Positions 7,823 through 16,609 of a stretch of DNA of 64,000 bases are shown here, one piece after another. How positions within the stretch are numbered: position 1 is the stretch's first letter; each line of letters begins with the position of its first letter. The position numbers were made by a program, and so were the translations under genes. The DNA is from Haloarchaeobius amylolyticus (lineage in GTDB: Archaea > Halobacteriota > Halobacteria > Halobacteriales > Natrialbaceae), in the NCBI RefSeq assembly GCF_026616195.1, contig NZ_JANHDH010000004.1, positions 62,001 through 126,000 on the forward strand, given 5' to 3'. The notes beneath the pieces are model-generated. The model had not been told where the DNA came from and did not search any database. It saw only the letters and a program-made list of their open reading frames with translations.

Positions 7823-9613
7823 TCACCTCTCACCCAAGCGTGAAAGCAGTTCGTCGGTCCTGTCTTTGGCCTCGTCACGAGAGACGCCTTCGTCGGCGTA
7901 GCGCTCAATGACGCGAGCACGGATCTGACCCTGGTCCAGCGTATCACGAGGTTCGATGTACCCGTTCTCTTCGAGGTACGTTTCCAGCTTGTCCGCTTTC
8001 CCGCTACGGAAACGGTTTACCTCGCCATTGTGCAGAGCTCCGACGATCTGTCTTCCATCCCCATTGACCGATTTGGCAAGGGCAGAGACCTCGTCGATGA
8101 AGTTACCGCTCACAGCGCCAGAGGCTTCGAGAACCTCTCGATCAACGGGCTCGCCACGACCAACCTTCCAAGCGTCGACGAACTCGCTCAGCGCCGCAGC
8201 ATTCTCCTCTACTATCGTTATCTGGTCGGAACCAACGGAGGAGAGGTCTCCGTTGCCCCACTGGAGCAGGTTGTTCAGCTGTCCCCAGTGCCCGATTCCG
8301 AGCTCCAGGAGTTGATGGAGGGTTTCGACATCGTCGACCACGTACCACAGGTGCGCTGTCCCGACGCCTCGGTGCGGATTGAACGAGTCCACCGCGAGTT
8401 CGTCCCCATACGAGGCGTGGTCGTGACTGTCGGGACTGGGTGCCTTCGGAGTGAACGATTCAACAGATTCCAGTTCGGGAATGTGGACCGAATCGTCGAC
8501 ATCGCGAACCGTTGCAAGGTCGATGATTTCGTGGGTGACGCCGTTCGTGCGCTCCAGTGCAGCAGTCCACTTCGCCACTTCGTCGCCCTGTGCGGTGAAA
8601 TAGAAGACCTGCCGACCGTTCCGAGCGAGTTCGATCGTCGACTCGATGATGGTCTTCGCCCTGCGGTCGTCGGTGTTTGCGAGTGTCTCGTCGAGGAGGA
8701 GCGGAATCCGAACGCCCTGTTCCTGCTGTTCGACGAAAGCTATTCGGACGGCGAGCAAGACCTGGACCCGCGTCCCGCTTGAAAGCTCGTCGAGCGCGAG
8801 TCCCTTCTGTTTGGATTCGTCGAACGCACGGAACTCGGCTTCGTTCTCGTCGAAGTCCAATCGATATCGGCCGCGAGTGATCGTCGTCAGGATTTCACGA
8901 GCACGCTCGAAGACGTCAGGGCGGCTCGTCTCCATCGTCGCCTCCTGAACGTGATCCACCAGGACGTCGCCAACCATCGCAGCACAGTCGTCCTCGAGTT
9001 GGTCTTTCAGTTCATCGAGCGCCCGGTCACGCTCCGCGAGCGCCGTTTCAACTTGGTCGTCTGACTTCGCCTGCCTGATCTCTGCCTTGATATCGGCAAT
9101 CCGTGACTGCAGGTCGTCGAAATCCTCGGCAGTTCGTTCCGCCTCACGGACCTCTTCTCTGAGGTCAGCAATCTCCTGCTCCTTGAGGTCCGGTTCGAAT
9201 TCTGGGTAGCTTTCGAGTTCTTCGGCCTCCGTGTTCGCCCTGATTTCGGCCTCTCGTACAGCCTCCGCAGCCGAGTCGTATGCTTCGACCTGCTCACAGA
9301 GTTCCTCCAACTGATCGTGGTCATCGGAGTTGAGCTCCAGATCTGCAAAGATTTCGTCGCGTTCGTCCTCCAGCCCATCTATCTTCTCGGTCGCTTCCTG
9401 AATCGTCTCAGTAGCCTGGTCGAGGTCCCGCTGTGCGGTTTCGCGTTGCTGTTCGCGGTTCTCGAGGTTCCGGATTGCCTCGGTCGCCTCGCCGGAACTC
9501 TGGACGTCGTCGTAGCCGTAGGGGTCGAGCTTCGCTTGGAAGTCTTCACGGGCGGTCTCGATCTGCTCGTCGACGGTTCCGATGCGCTCTTGAATTCCTT
9601 CAACTTCGTCGTG
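7823..9613 (-). pseudogene. Rad50/SMC/YhaN-like ATPase, N-terminus lost at an IS6 junction
   Basis: About 597 residues remain of a long coiled-coil ATPase. The first 200 are a charged coiled coil. Then come the ABC signature (LALDELSSGTRVQVLLAVR) and Walker B (IPLLLDETLANTDD), followed by FYFTAQ. The Walker A lobe and the first coiled-coil arm are missing because the frame runs into the IS6 end at 9614. The C-terminal 200 residues hold an extra helical region ending in TDELLSRLGER. Relatives work in DNA repair or defence with a nuclease partner; no nuclease gene is adjacent. It cannot bind ATP alone, so it is probably inactive. Confidence 0.8.
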
Positions 9614-10359
9614 GGGGCACTGTCTAGATAAGCCAGTTTGAGAAGCGAGCAAGTCCTAGAGTTAGTGATTCATGCTACTCTCAGACTTGCTCAAACAGAG
9701 TTTAGACACGGCTACGCTTGAATGTTGGCAGCGAGAGAGGACGGCAACGCCCGTCAGGGCGTTCGCCGTCCGACTCCACTCAGCAGGACTTTCACTCAGA
9801 GAAACACAAGCAGTTCTTCGATTAATCGGTGTAGAACGGTCGTTTCAGGCTATATTTCAGTGGGTGCATCGACTTTCTGATAGCCTTTCAGACCCGCCGA
9901 AGGCGAAGCCGAGGCGGGTCGCAGTCGACGAGACCGCTATCAAAATCAATGGTGAATGGTCTTGGCTGTATGCTGCAATAGACCTCGACACAAAATTGAT
10001 TCTTGACGCTACGTTGTTCAAGCGTCACGGCACGAATCCAGCAGCTGCATTCCTGTTTGGGCTCGCTGAGAAACACGATCTCTCAGACGCTGTGTTTCTA
10101 GTCGACCAGTTCGGCTATCGGACTGCCCTTGCTCGGTTAGGACTGAACGGTCGGGTCGACTACACCGACCGAAACCTCATCGAAAAGTGGTTTCAGACAC
10201 TGAAGATACGAGTTGACCGTTTCCACAACTCATGGGTGGGCAGTCGGCTGAGCGTTCGCCGATGGATTGCGATGTTCGTACATTACTATAACGTTCAGCG
10301 ACCGCATCAGTCGCTCGATGGACGAACGCCAGCTCAGGAAATTAACTAGACGGTGCCCC
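9614..10359 (+). mobile_element. IS6-family insertion sequence, about 746 bp
   Basis: Terminal inverted repeats GGGGCACTGTCTAGATA (9614-9630) and the complement of GGGGCACCGTCTAGTTA (ending 10359) match at 15 of 17 positions and enclose one complete transposase. The 8 bases outside each end differ (TCGTCGTG and ATAGAGAA), so there is no target duplication. The junction therefore came from deletion or recombination after insertion, which explains the truncated ATPase. Confidence 0.88.
9672..10349 (+). CDS. IS6-family transposase
   Basis: A 225-residue DDE transposase of the haloarchaeal IS6 group. The N-terminal HTH (GLSLRETQAVLRLIGVERSF) precedes the catalytic core: first Asp in RRVAVDETAIKI, second Asp in VFLVDQFGY, Glu in RNLIEKWFQTLKIR, then the conserved HYYNVQRPHQSLDGRTP tail. 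All three acidic residues are present and the frame is intact, so it may still be active. The start is 58 bases inside the left end, normal for this family. Confidence 0.93.
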   Translation: MLLSDLLKQSLDTATLECWQRERTATPVRAFAVRLHSAGLSLRETQAVLRLIGVERSFQAIFQWVHRLSDSLSDPPKAKPRRVAVDETAIKINGEWSWLYAAIDLDTKLILDATLFKRHGTNPAAAFLFGLAEKHDLSDAVFLVDQFGYRTALARLGLNGRVDYTDRNLIEKWFQTLKIRVDRFHNSWVGSRLSVRRWIAMFVHYYNVQRPHQSLDGRTPAQEIN

Positions 10360-10820
10360 ATAGAGAAATATATCTTAATTTTGATAATTGGTCGGGCCAC
10401 TTGCAAAATCGATGTTGAGTGTTCCACCGAGAGATGGAACTAATTCTGGGTCAGTTCTGGAGATTCGGAACAATATGAGATGTTATATCAAATCCACTTT
10501 TGTGGTTCTCTTGTCAGATTCTTCGTTTTGGTGCCTTCTGCTTGCGGGCGCGCTCTGGAGAAGCCGCCTGGGATCGAGTGTCGTATCCTGCCACTGCCGA
10601 GTTGCAGAGTCACGGGCAAGATCCGCATTCTGATTAGGAGTAGATGAGAGTACTCTCATCTCACGAACCGACAGCGGAACGCTGGGAAACTTCCTGCCAA
10701 CGATTCCGGAAGTGTACTCTGTTTGTTCGTCTGGACGTAACACACAGCCTCAGGGTGAGACGAGACGCCCCCCGATGACCCCGGCATATATGTCAGCCCG
10801 CCCGCTTGACGTACTCGACT
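10360..10820. other. gap after the IS element
   Basis: No frame here has convincing protein character. The only interpretable element is a TATA-like GCATATATG around 10785-10793, 28-36 bases before ATG 10821, which fits a leaderless promoter for the MaoC gene. The left part is presumably leftover sequence joined by the IS-linked deletion. Confidence 0.5.
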
Positions 10821-11210
10821 ATGGACATCGAGGAGGGAGATATCCTGACGTACGAGCGAACCTTCACCGAGGAGGACATCAGACAGTTCGCCGATGTGTC
10901 CGGGGATATGGGTGCACACCACGTCGAACGTGACGACGAGGGTCGATTGATGGCCCAGGGTTTGCTCACCGCGACGCTCCCGACAAAAATCGGTGGCGAG
11001 CTGAACTACGTCGCGCGGACGCTCGACTTCGAGTTCGTCAAGCCAGTCTATGCAGGCGACACCGTGACCTGCGACGTGGAGATCACTCGCCTGGAGCCCG
11101 GAGAGAAGCGGACGAGGCTCGCGTCGAAGTACGTCTGCCGGAACGGAGATGGCGACGCTGTGCTCAGGGGTGAATCGGATGGGATGATACCGGGGAAAGC
11201 TGCCGACTGA
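10821..11210 (+). CDS. MaoC-like hot-dog (R)-hydratase
   Basis: A 129-residue single hot-dog protein. The MaoC hydratase pattern is visible: TEEDIRQFADVSGDMGAHHV, then a conserved Gly-rich segment (MAQGLLTATLPTKIGGELNY) over the central helix, then strands LDFEFVKPVYAGDTVTCDVEI. The Asp/His pair of hydratase 2 enzymes is represented by D-x-x-x-x-H in the GDMGAHH segment. It probably hydrates an enoyl-CoA or related thioester. ATG 10821 lies 28 bases after a strong TATA box and is preferred over 10806. The converging gene is an HTH_10 regulator. Confidence 0.82.
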   Translation: MDIEEGDILTYERTFTEEDIRQFADVSGDMGAHHVERDDEGRLMAQGLLTATLPTKIGGELNYVARTLDFEFVKPVYAGDTVTCDVEITRLEPGEKRTRLASKYVCRNGDGDAVLRGESDGMIPGKAAD

Positions 11211-11228
11211 CGGGCTGGCGCAGACTGC

Positions 11229-11858
11229 TCAGCTGTCCTCGGCTCCGAGTGTCGACGACACGGCCGCGCGTTCGGCCCGCCGGAGCACGTCGCTGACCGT
11301 CGACGGCGTCACGTCGAAATCCGCTGCGAGATCCGCCAGCGAGCACTCTCGGGGAGAGTTGTAGTAGCCACGGTCGTAGGCAGCAGCCAACAGCTCGCGC
11401 TGACGGTCGGTCAGCCCGGGTCGACCTTTGCTCTCTGTCCGCAGGGTCAAAATCTCGACGCTTCCACCCGCCTTCTCAAGCTCAGCACAGAGCGCACCAA
11501 GTGATTCCTTCGCTGTAGTGAGTTCGATGTGTGCCAGCCCATCCCGAATCTCGATGGGGTACAGCGGTGGGACGCCGGCACGTTCCGCGGCACTGTATAG
11601 ACGCGACCGGATTCTGTAGGAGACGAGCAGCCGCGTCGGCGTCTCGACAACCTCATCGAAGGCTGTGACCTCGGGGTCGGTTCGGCCTGCCTCACGGACA
11701 TCGTCTGCAGCGATACCTTCGATTTCGAGTAGTGTGACGACGTCCGATTTGGCCGCGACCATCGACAGCACCGTGACCGTTGCGTCCCCATACCGGCGAG
11801 AAAGCCGGGCGACCCATAGCGTGTTGGGAAGGTCGACCCGGAGCCGTGCATAGGCCAT
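11229..11858 (-). CDS. HTH_10 (bacterio-opsin activator type) transcription regulator
   Basis: A 209-residue paralogue of the regulator at 7076. The HTH_10 domain occupies the C-terminal 55 residues: LTDRQRELLAAAYDRGYY, NSPRECSLADLAADFDVTP, STVSDVLRRAE. The N-terminal 150 residues are the variable input region (for example HIELTTAKESLGALCAELE). It follows the metallo-beta-lactamase gene on the same strand by 39 bases, so the two probably form an operon and may be functionally linked. No clear operator was seen. Confidence 0.86.
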   Translation of the reverse strand: MAYARLRVDLPNTLWVARLSRRYGDATVTVLSMVAAKSDVVTLLEIEGIAADDVREAGRTDPEVTAFDEVVETPTRLLVSYRIRSRLYSAAERAGVPPLYPIEIRDGLAHIELTTAKESLGALCAELEKAGGSVEILTLRTESKGRPGLTDRQRELLAAAYDRGYYNSPRECSLADLAADFDVTPSTVSDVLRRAERAAVSSTLGAEDS

Positions 11859-11897
11859 ACCGTCGGATGAGCGGGAGGAGTGAAGATCGTTTCGGGG

Positions 11898-12563
11898 TCA
11901 CGGCTCCGGCAATGACGCGACGAACGCGGTGAACGCTTCGCCATCGTACAGCGGTGAACCATGCCCGAACAGCACGGTATCCGGTTCGAGAGCGGCAACC
12001 TTGCGGGCTGAATCGCGATTCATCACGGGATCGCTGGTGAAGAGTCCCGGTGGTTCGTGAAGCCCCTGACGAGTCGTCAGAAGGTGCATGTTCACGAGCA
12101 CATCCCCGAGGACCAACGTGCCGTCGCGCTCACGCCAGAAGGAGACGTGGCCATCGCTATGGCCCGGAGTCTCGACTACCTCGAAGCCAGCAACAATGTC
12201 ACCCTCGACGAGGGCACGGTCGACAGAGTGGCCAGGGCCGACCCAGAGATGCTGTTGGAGCCAGCCAATCGGACTGGCCGGCATTCGAGAGTAGACCGCG
12301 CCGCTCTCTGCGGTCTCGACCTCGGGCTCAGGAACCAAGAATGGGATGTCGAAGGCACGGCATACAGCTGCTGACGCCCCCTGATGATCAGGGTGGACAT
12401 GGGTGAGTGCATGGGCAGTCACTTCATGATTGGAAAGTGCCCGAATGAGTGTGCGTTCCGCCCACTTCGTCCGGGCATCTACGAGGACATCGTCGACGAG
12501 ATATGCGTTGATGCCGTCTCTCACACCTCCGAGAGAGTAGACACCCTCAGCGACTTCTTTCAT
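11898..12563 (-). CDS. metallo-beta-lactamase fold hydrolase
   Basis: A 221-residue MBL-fold protein. The metal site motif HVHPDH is intact in ALTHVHPDHQGA, with a later His in VVETPGHSDGHVSFW, Asp in LVLGDVLVNMH and a C-terminal His in LFGHGSPLYDG, so two metals can be bound. This branch contains thioesterases, lactonases and glyoxalase II-like enzymes; the substrate is unknown. It is the first gene of a likely operon with the HTH_10 regulator downstream. Confidence 0.88.
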   Translation of the reverse strand: MKEVAEGVYSLGGVRDGINAYLVDDVLVDARTKWAERTLIRALSNHEVTAHALTHVHPDHQGASAAVCRAFDIPFLVPEPEVETAESGAVYSRMPASPIGWLQQHLWVGPGHSVDRALVEGDIVAGFEVVETPGHSDGHVSFWRERDGTLVLGDVLVNMHLLTTRQGLHEPPGLFTSDPVMNRDSARKVAALEPDTVLFGHGSPLYDGEAFTAFVASLPEP

Positions 12564-12898
12564 CGAAGACTCACTGGGAAGCGAGCGTGATGGGTTCTCA
12601 TGGCTATAGCGTCGGAACTGTTCATATTCCCGCAGACGTCCGTCGTGTATCTCAACGTTCTGCGCTACACGTTCGATTGCTTAAGTACTGGTCGCGAGAG
12701 AACGGTATCGGTCTCACTGCAGAAGTGCGCTTGGACGCGCTCGTGCGACCAACATGGTGGTGAAACACCTACATCCATCTCAGACGAACGAAGGTCGAAC
12801 GCTGCTGCAGCCAATGTCAGCCGGTCCGGGAATTGCCGGTTCGGGACATCATTCGAAGTAGACTACATGAACAGCAACCACGTATCTGATGACCGAGA
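12564..12898. other. gap between MBL and DUF1648 genes
   Basis: Several short open frames exist. One (12590-12763, beginning MGSHGYSVGTVHIP) has plausible composition for 57 residues but no recognisable family and no promoter. Another ends with an ATGA overlap onto 12899 but has non-haloarchaeal composition. I see no confident gene. Confidence 0.35.
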
Positions 12899-13324
12899 AT
12901 GACAGGACGACGGAGGATTATCGGTAACCGGTTTACTCTGGTGGCAGCCCTGGCAGTTTGCTGTACCACCATTTCCGCAGTCCTACTCACACCGACGCTC
13001 CCAAATCAAGTAGCAATCCACCTGTCGGCGGACGGAACACCCGGGAACACGGTACCTCGTTCCGTCGCCGTGGCGTTAATCCCGGTTACAATGCTCGGCA
13101 CCTGGGGCGTCCTCCGCGGCGTCGAACGACTCGACCCACCTGACAACCCACGTACCATGGACGTCATCATCTGTAGCACGATGCTCCTCTTTAGCGGTAT
13201 TCACATCGTGATATTAGCGGTCAACCTGGGCTACGCCGTCCCGATGGCGCTGGTATTCCTCGGGATCGGTTTCTGGGCCAGTTTCGTGGTCGGCTACACG
13301 ATCATCCACGAGGAGGGAGATTGA
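12899..13324 (+). CDS. DUF1648-like small membrane protein
   Basis: A 141-residue protein with four predicted membrane helices. The signature of DUF1648 (the N-terminal unit of SdpI-like proteins) lies after helix 1: LPNQVAIHLSADGTPGNTVPR, that is P-x-x-[IV]-x-x-H-x-x-x-x-G. SdpI proteins confer immunity to a killing peptide and signal to a repressor, but short haloarchaeal members are uncharacterised. A paralogue lies at 17093. No partner overlaps it. Confidence 0.78.
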   Translation: MTGRRRIIGNRFTLVAALAVCCTTISAVLLTPTLPNQVAIHLSADGTPGNTVPRSVAVALIPVTMLGTWGVLRGVERLDPPDNPRTMDVIICSTMLLFSGIHIVILAVNLGYAVPMALVFLGIGFWASFVVGYTIIHEEGD

Positions 13325-13420
13325 TTATCGTCGACACTGATTCGGGCGAGAAGCATAGGGAAAGACCCAGAAAAGGTCTCCTTGAGCCCAGTTTCCAACG
13401 TCTCCGAAACAGCTATAATG

Positions 13421-13455
13421 TGTAAAGCTACTTTTACAGTAAAGCACGCTTTACA
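13421..13455. promoter_or_regulatory. tandem TGTAAAG operator upstream of ABC operon
   Basis: Two adjoining inverted repeats: TGTAAA-n6-TTTACA (13421-13438) and GTAAAGC-AC-GCTTTAC (13439-13454). A TATA-like CTATAATG (13413-13420) abuts the left one and the next start codon is at 13462. Proteins bound here would cover the transcription start, as a repressor does. The cognate regulator is not known. Confidence 0.6.
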
Positions 13456-13461
13456 TCTGGC

Positions 13462-13731
13462 GTGCCAGATACCGATGCAACACCACCAACCCAGCTACAA
13501 ATTGAACCCGCGCATGACTCATCCGTCACCTCAAATCCACCCTGTCCACACTTTGGCTCACAGCAGTCAACGCACATCTTTCAGATCCGAACTCACCGAA
13601 AGGATTCGACTACAGCAATCACCGACTGGGGAATGTGCCCAATGACGGGTCGGATGTCGGTGACCACTGTCTATCTGGAAGCCATGCACAGGCACGCTGA
13701 AACAGCGACCGGCAAGAGGGAGGGAGCATGA
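13462..13731 (+). CDS. small Cys-motif protein heading the ABC operon
   Basis: An 89-residue frame from GTG 13462 that overlaps the permease start by ATGA and sits just after a TATA box and tandem operator, so context strongly supports translation. It has CPHFGSQQ near residue 28 and a conserved-looking block ITDWGMCPMTGRMSVTTVYLEA. The two Cys-Pro turns with nearby His could bind a metal, but there are too few ligands for a standard zinc ribbon. I do not recognise the family. It may be a regulator or partner of the exporter. Confidence 0.55.
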   Translation: MPDTDATPPTQLQIEPAHDSSVTSNPPCPHFGSQQSTHIFQIRTHRKDSTTAITDWGMCPMTGRMSVTTVYLEAMHRHAETATGKREGA

Positions 13732-14624
13732 GCAACGAATCCACCCCGGGGGCGAATGCAACGAAGACTGACTCTAGTCACTCTCATGGCCGACCAGCAC
13801 CGGTCAATTCGCTGCCTCGAAGCACCCCCTGGACCCGGCAAGCGCGTGCGTTCGCGACGCGAACACTACGGGAACTGTTCCGAAACCGGGCCGCCCTCGT
13901 CTGGGGGTTGGCTGCACCGGTGTTCTTTTTCCTTGTCTTCGGTGTCGCACTGGGTGACCCAGGGATCCAGCGCGGTACGAACGCAGTCGTCTTCGGTGTA
14001 TTCGGGTCGTTCAGTGTCTCGCTCGTTATCTTTGCCACTGCTCTTACAGCCGACCTGAAGGCAAAACGGTACCGTAAGCTCCGTTCGCTGCCAATCTCCC
14101 CATCCGCAGATGTGGTTGGCCGATTCCTCGGTGGGCTTTCTCTTTCAATCGTCTCATTCGTTGTCGTCCTTCTCGTTGGAGTCGCCACTGGTGGCACGCT
14201 CTCAATCCAATCTGCGATCTCTGTCCCAGTCGTACTACTGAGCCTGCTCCTGTTCTGTTTACTTGCGATGGGAGCAGCTGTCGTGGTGGCGTCGTTCCTC
14301 GACGACGGCGAATACGTCGTCGGCGTCACGAACATGTTGACGCTGGCGCTGTTCTTCTTGACCGGGTACAACGGTCTACTGCCAGGAATGGCACCGGGAC
14401 CGATAGGCGATTTCGTCAACGTACTCCCCAATTCCCTGGCTTCACGGCTCGCTGTGTACCATCTCGTTCCAGTCGGTAGTGGCATGGAAACGCCGCTTGT
14501 CCCACCTGCACTGCCAACTGGATGGGTTCCAGTCCTCATTCTCGTTGGCTATGCAGTGCTTGGGGTAGCCGCTGGCTCTCTCGCGATGCGTCGTCGAATC
14601 TACGAAGGAGAGGGAGGTGAGTGA
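13728..14624 (+). CDS. ABC-2 type exporter permease
   Basis: A 298-residue integral membrane protein with six predicted helices after a hydrophilic N-terminus of about 55 residues. ABC-2 features: the amphipathic FRNRAALVWGLAAPVFFFLVF entry, KRYRKLRSLPISPSADVVGR in the loop before helix 3, and LTGYNGLLPG before the last helices. It should form the channel for the ATPase at 14626. Together they resemble lipid, drug or peptide exporters. The stop is 1 base from the next start, with a GGAGGTGA ribosome site inside its own last codons. Confidence 0.85.
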   Translation: MSNESTPGANATKTDSSHSHGRPAPVNSLPRSTPWTRQARAFATRTLRELFRNRAALVWGLAAPVFFFLVFGVALGDPGIQRGTNAVVFGVFGSFSVSLVIFATALTADLKAKRYRKLRSLPISPSADVVGRFLGGLSLSIVSFVVVLLVGVATGGTLSIQSAISVPVVLLSLLLFCLLAMGAAVVVASFLDDGEYVVGVTNMLTLALFFLTGYNGLLPGMAPGPIGDFVNVLPNSLASRLAVYHLVPVGSGMETPLVPPALPTGWVPVLILVGYAVLGVAAGSLAMRRRIYEGEGGE

Positions 14625-14625
14625 T

Positions 14626-15519
14626 ATGCCAGAAGAATCTGTTCAACGAGCGGGGAAAAAAGCTGAGACACCTATTGTTACTGCCAGTGACCTCGGGAAA
14701 CGGTTCGAAAGCAGTGATTGGATATTCGAGAATCTGGATATCGAAATCCACCCTGGCGAGACAACAATTCTCATGGGGACGAACGGTGTCGGGAAGAGTA
14801 TACTGCTCTCATGCCTTGCTGGCGGACTTCTCCCGACAACAGGTTCAGTCACTGTCTTTGGCAAACAGCCAGCTGAGGCACAATCGCAGCTGACTCTGCT
14901 CCTCCAGGATGGCCTCGCTGTCGAAGAACTCTCGGGGCGAGAGAACGCTGAGTTTTACTCGAAGCTGCATCCCGCGGCGACGGACGCATGGAGAGAGATC
15001 GCTGACCAACTGGAGTTAGAGGGGATGGACCGGCGAGTCAGGGAGTATTCTGGTGGAATGGCACAGAAGCTTGAGTTGGCCCTTACCCTCTCTGTCGACG
15101 TGCCACTGTACTTCCTCGACGAGCCGACGTCTGAACTGGACCCCACGGCTGTCGAGCGGTTCCACGGACTGCTCGAAGAGCTAGTTACGGAGGGAAAGAC
15201 CGTTGTTCTATCCAGCCACTCACCTCGTGACCTCAGGGCCGCCGACAGGGTTATTTTCGTCTCAAGCACCGGTATTGTTGCCGATGGAGACCCATCATGG
15301 CTTCACGAAGCTGTCCCTCCCGTCGTGGTTGTCGAGGGACATACTGAGCAACTAGAGGAGGTCCTCCGTGGTGGTCGATTGTTCGACACCGATGCAGGTC
15401 GTCGAGGATTCCTTGCCGATGATGTCGACCCTGAAGAAGTCACGGACAGGGAATCGGTTGTTGGAGTTGAATCACCGAAATCGCCGGACATGTTCAACTA
15501 TTACGCACACATCCACTGA
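14626..15519 (+). CDS. ABC exporter ATP-binding subunit
   Basis: A 297-residue nucleotide-binding subunit: Walker A MGTNGVGKSILLS near residue 50, Q-loop LLLQDGL, ABC signature REYSGGMAQKLELA, Walker B VPLYFLDEPTSELDP, and the switch His in LSSHSPRD. About 80 extra C-terminal residues follow the domain (VVVEGHTEQLEEVLRGG), a tail like those of drug and lipid exporters. ATG 14626 is chosen because GGAGGTGA lies 7 bases before it; GTG 14617 would overlap that site. Partner permease is directly upstream. Confidence 0.9.
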   Translation: MPEESVQRAGKKAETPIVTASDLGKRFESSDWIFENLDIEIHPGETTILMGTNGVGKSILLSCLAGGLLPTTGSVTVFGKQPAEAQSQLTLLLQDGLAVEELSGRENAEFYSKLHPAATDAWREIADQLELEGMDRRVREYSGGMAQKLELALTLSVDVPLYFLDEPTSELDPTAVERFHGLLEELVTEGKTVVLSSHSPRDLRAADRVIFVSSTGIVADGDPSWLHEAVPPVVVVEGHTEQLEEVLRGGRLFDTDAGRRGFLADDVDPEEVTDRESVVGVESPKSPDMFNYYAHIH

Positions 15520-15670
15520 GAACGGCCAACCGACTTTCGCCTCCTAGTGAGAGAGGCACCCGTCGACGAATCTGGTTCGTGTTGTCGGCTCTGGTCCTGG
15601 TTTTGAAATTTCGAGCGTTTCAGATGGTCAGGAGGGGTGACGAGGTAAGAATTAAGTAGCCGTGAAATTA

Positions 15671-15688
15671 CGTAACCATATGGTTACG
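15671..15688. promoter_or_regulatory. 18-bp perfect palindrome over the VOC start codon
   Basis: CGTAACCATATGGTTACG is a perfect palindrome whose centre contains the ATG of the VOC gene. An AT-rich AGAATTAAGTA about 25 bases upstream could be the TATA box, which puts the transcription start inside the palindrome. This is ideal for a repressor. The ArsR protein two genes downstream is the obvious candidate. Confidence 0.7.
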
Positions 15689-16102
15689 AATACGCCAGAC
15701 CAACTCTTCACACACATCGACCTCATCAGTATCATCGTTCCGGACCAGGACGAAGCTCTGGAATGGTTCACTGAAACGCTCGATTTCGAACTCCGGCAGG
15801 ACAATCCGATGCCTGAGGGGGGACGGTGGGTAATGATCGGAGTGCCAGGGCAAGAGAACCTAAACGTCGTGCTCCAGCCACCCGAATGGGGACCAGGTGG
15901 AGATGACCCCGAAGACCGTGCGGCACTAATCGGGACTGATATGCTCACGATGCACACCAATGACATCGAAAGCACTGTGGCCACCCTCCGAGAACGTGGG
16001 GTCAACATTACGAGCGAACCAGCGGAGGTCCCTTGGGGGACCTATGCGCTCTTCGAAGACCCGTTCGGAAACACCCATCAGGTCATCGAGCCTCCTGCGT
16101 AA
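15680..16102 (+). CDS. VOC (glyoxalase/dioxygenase superfamily) protein
   Basis: A 140-residue VOC protein: THIDLISIIVPDQDEALEWFTETLDFE in the first half and MHTNDIESTVATLRERGV with YALFEDPFGNTHQVIEPP in the second. It is related to the VOC protein at 5200 but clearly distinct. ATG 15680 lies in an 18-bp palindrome and is probably leaderless; the frame is open to 15662. First gene of a three-gene operon (VOC, SRPBCC, ArsR), a combination common in bacteria where it serves small-molecule detoxification. Substrate unknown. Confidence 0.87.
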   Translation: MVTNTPDQLFTHIDLISIIVPDQDEALEWFTETLDFELRQDNPMPEGGRWVMIGVPGQENLNVVLQPPEWGPGGDDPEDRAALIGTDMLTMHTNDIESTVATLRERGVNITSEPAEVPWGTYALFEDPFGNTHQVIEPPA

Positions 16103-16105
16103 CCG

Positions 16106-16609
16106 ATGGCTATCGACCTCGACATCTTCGAGTCACAAATCGAACACGAGACGGTGTACGAGCACCCGCCCGAAAGAGTCTGGCAAGCGCTGACTGAGAG
16201 CGATCTTCTCGCAGCGTGGCTTATGGAGAATGATCTGGACGAGATGGTCGAAGGCGAAACCTTCCAGTTCGAAGACGACCCCGTACCGCTCCTCTGGGAC
16301 GGTACTGTCGAATGCGAGGTACTGGAGGTGACTCCACCTGAGCGATTGAAAATTTCGTGGGATGGGGGTGGCATGAACCCGGAGACCACTGTTACGTGGG
16401 AGCTGGAATCGGTCGATGGGGGAACGCGTCTCAGGCTAGCACATGAAGGACTCGATGGACTCCGGGGGCTCATCATGAAGACGGGACTCCGCGGTGGCTG
16501 GCAATCGATGCACGAGAAGCATCTGCCTGAATTGTTAGATAGAGTCGCTGCAGGCGAGACGCCCGGAAAAACGAACGATTGTAGTAGCCACCGCACCTCT
16601 CGTGACTGA
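16106..16609 (+). CDS. SRPBCC / AHSA1-type ligand-binding protein
   Basis: A 167-residue START-like protein of the AHSA1 (activator of Hsp90 ATPase homologue) group: YEHPPERVWQALTESDLLAAWLM, then LKISWDGGGMNPETTVTWELESVDGGTRLRLAHEGL. The fold has a deep hydrophobic cavity for small ligands. It starts 3 bases after the VOC stop and its stop shares a base with the ArsR start, so the three are one transcript. Bacterial SRPBCC-ArsR pairs are common, and the SRPBCC partner is often thought to act on the inducer. Confidence 0.86.
   Translation: MAIDLDIFESQIEHETVYEHPPERVWQALTESDLLAAWLMENDLDEMVEGETFQFEDDPVPLLWDGTVECEVLEVTPPERLKISWDGGGMNPETTVTWELESVDGGTRLRLAHEGLDGLRGLIMKTGLRGGWQSMHEKHLPELLDRVAAGETPGKTNDCSSHRTSRD

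Noticed and set aside
10388-10633. 81-codon frame right of the IS6 element
   Set aside because: Cys/Trp/Ser-rich, no promoter and no recognisable motif.
12600-12902. 100-codon frame overlapping the DUF1648 start as ATGA
   Set aside because: Cys/Ser/Arg-rich composition with no motif; a different frame in the same stretch looks equally good. The ATGA overlap is probably chance.
14334-14346. AACATGTTG match inside the ABC permease
   Set aside because: It encodes Asn-Met-Leu within a conserved coding region and is far from any start. The similar matches at 12087 and 15488 are also coding.
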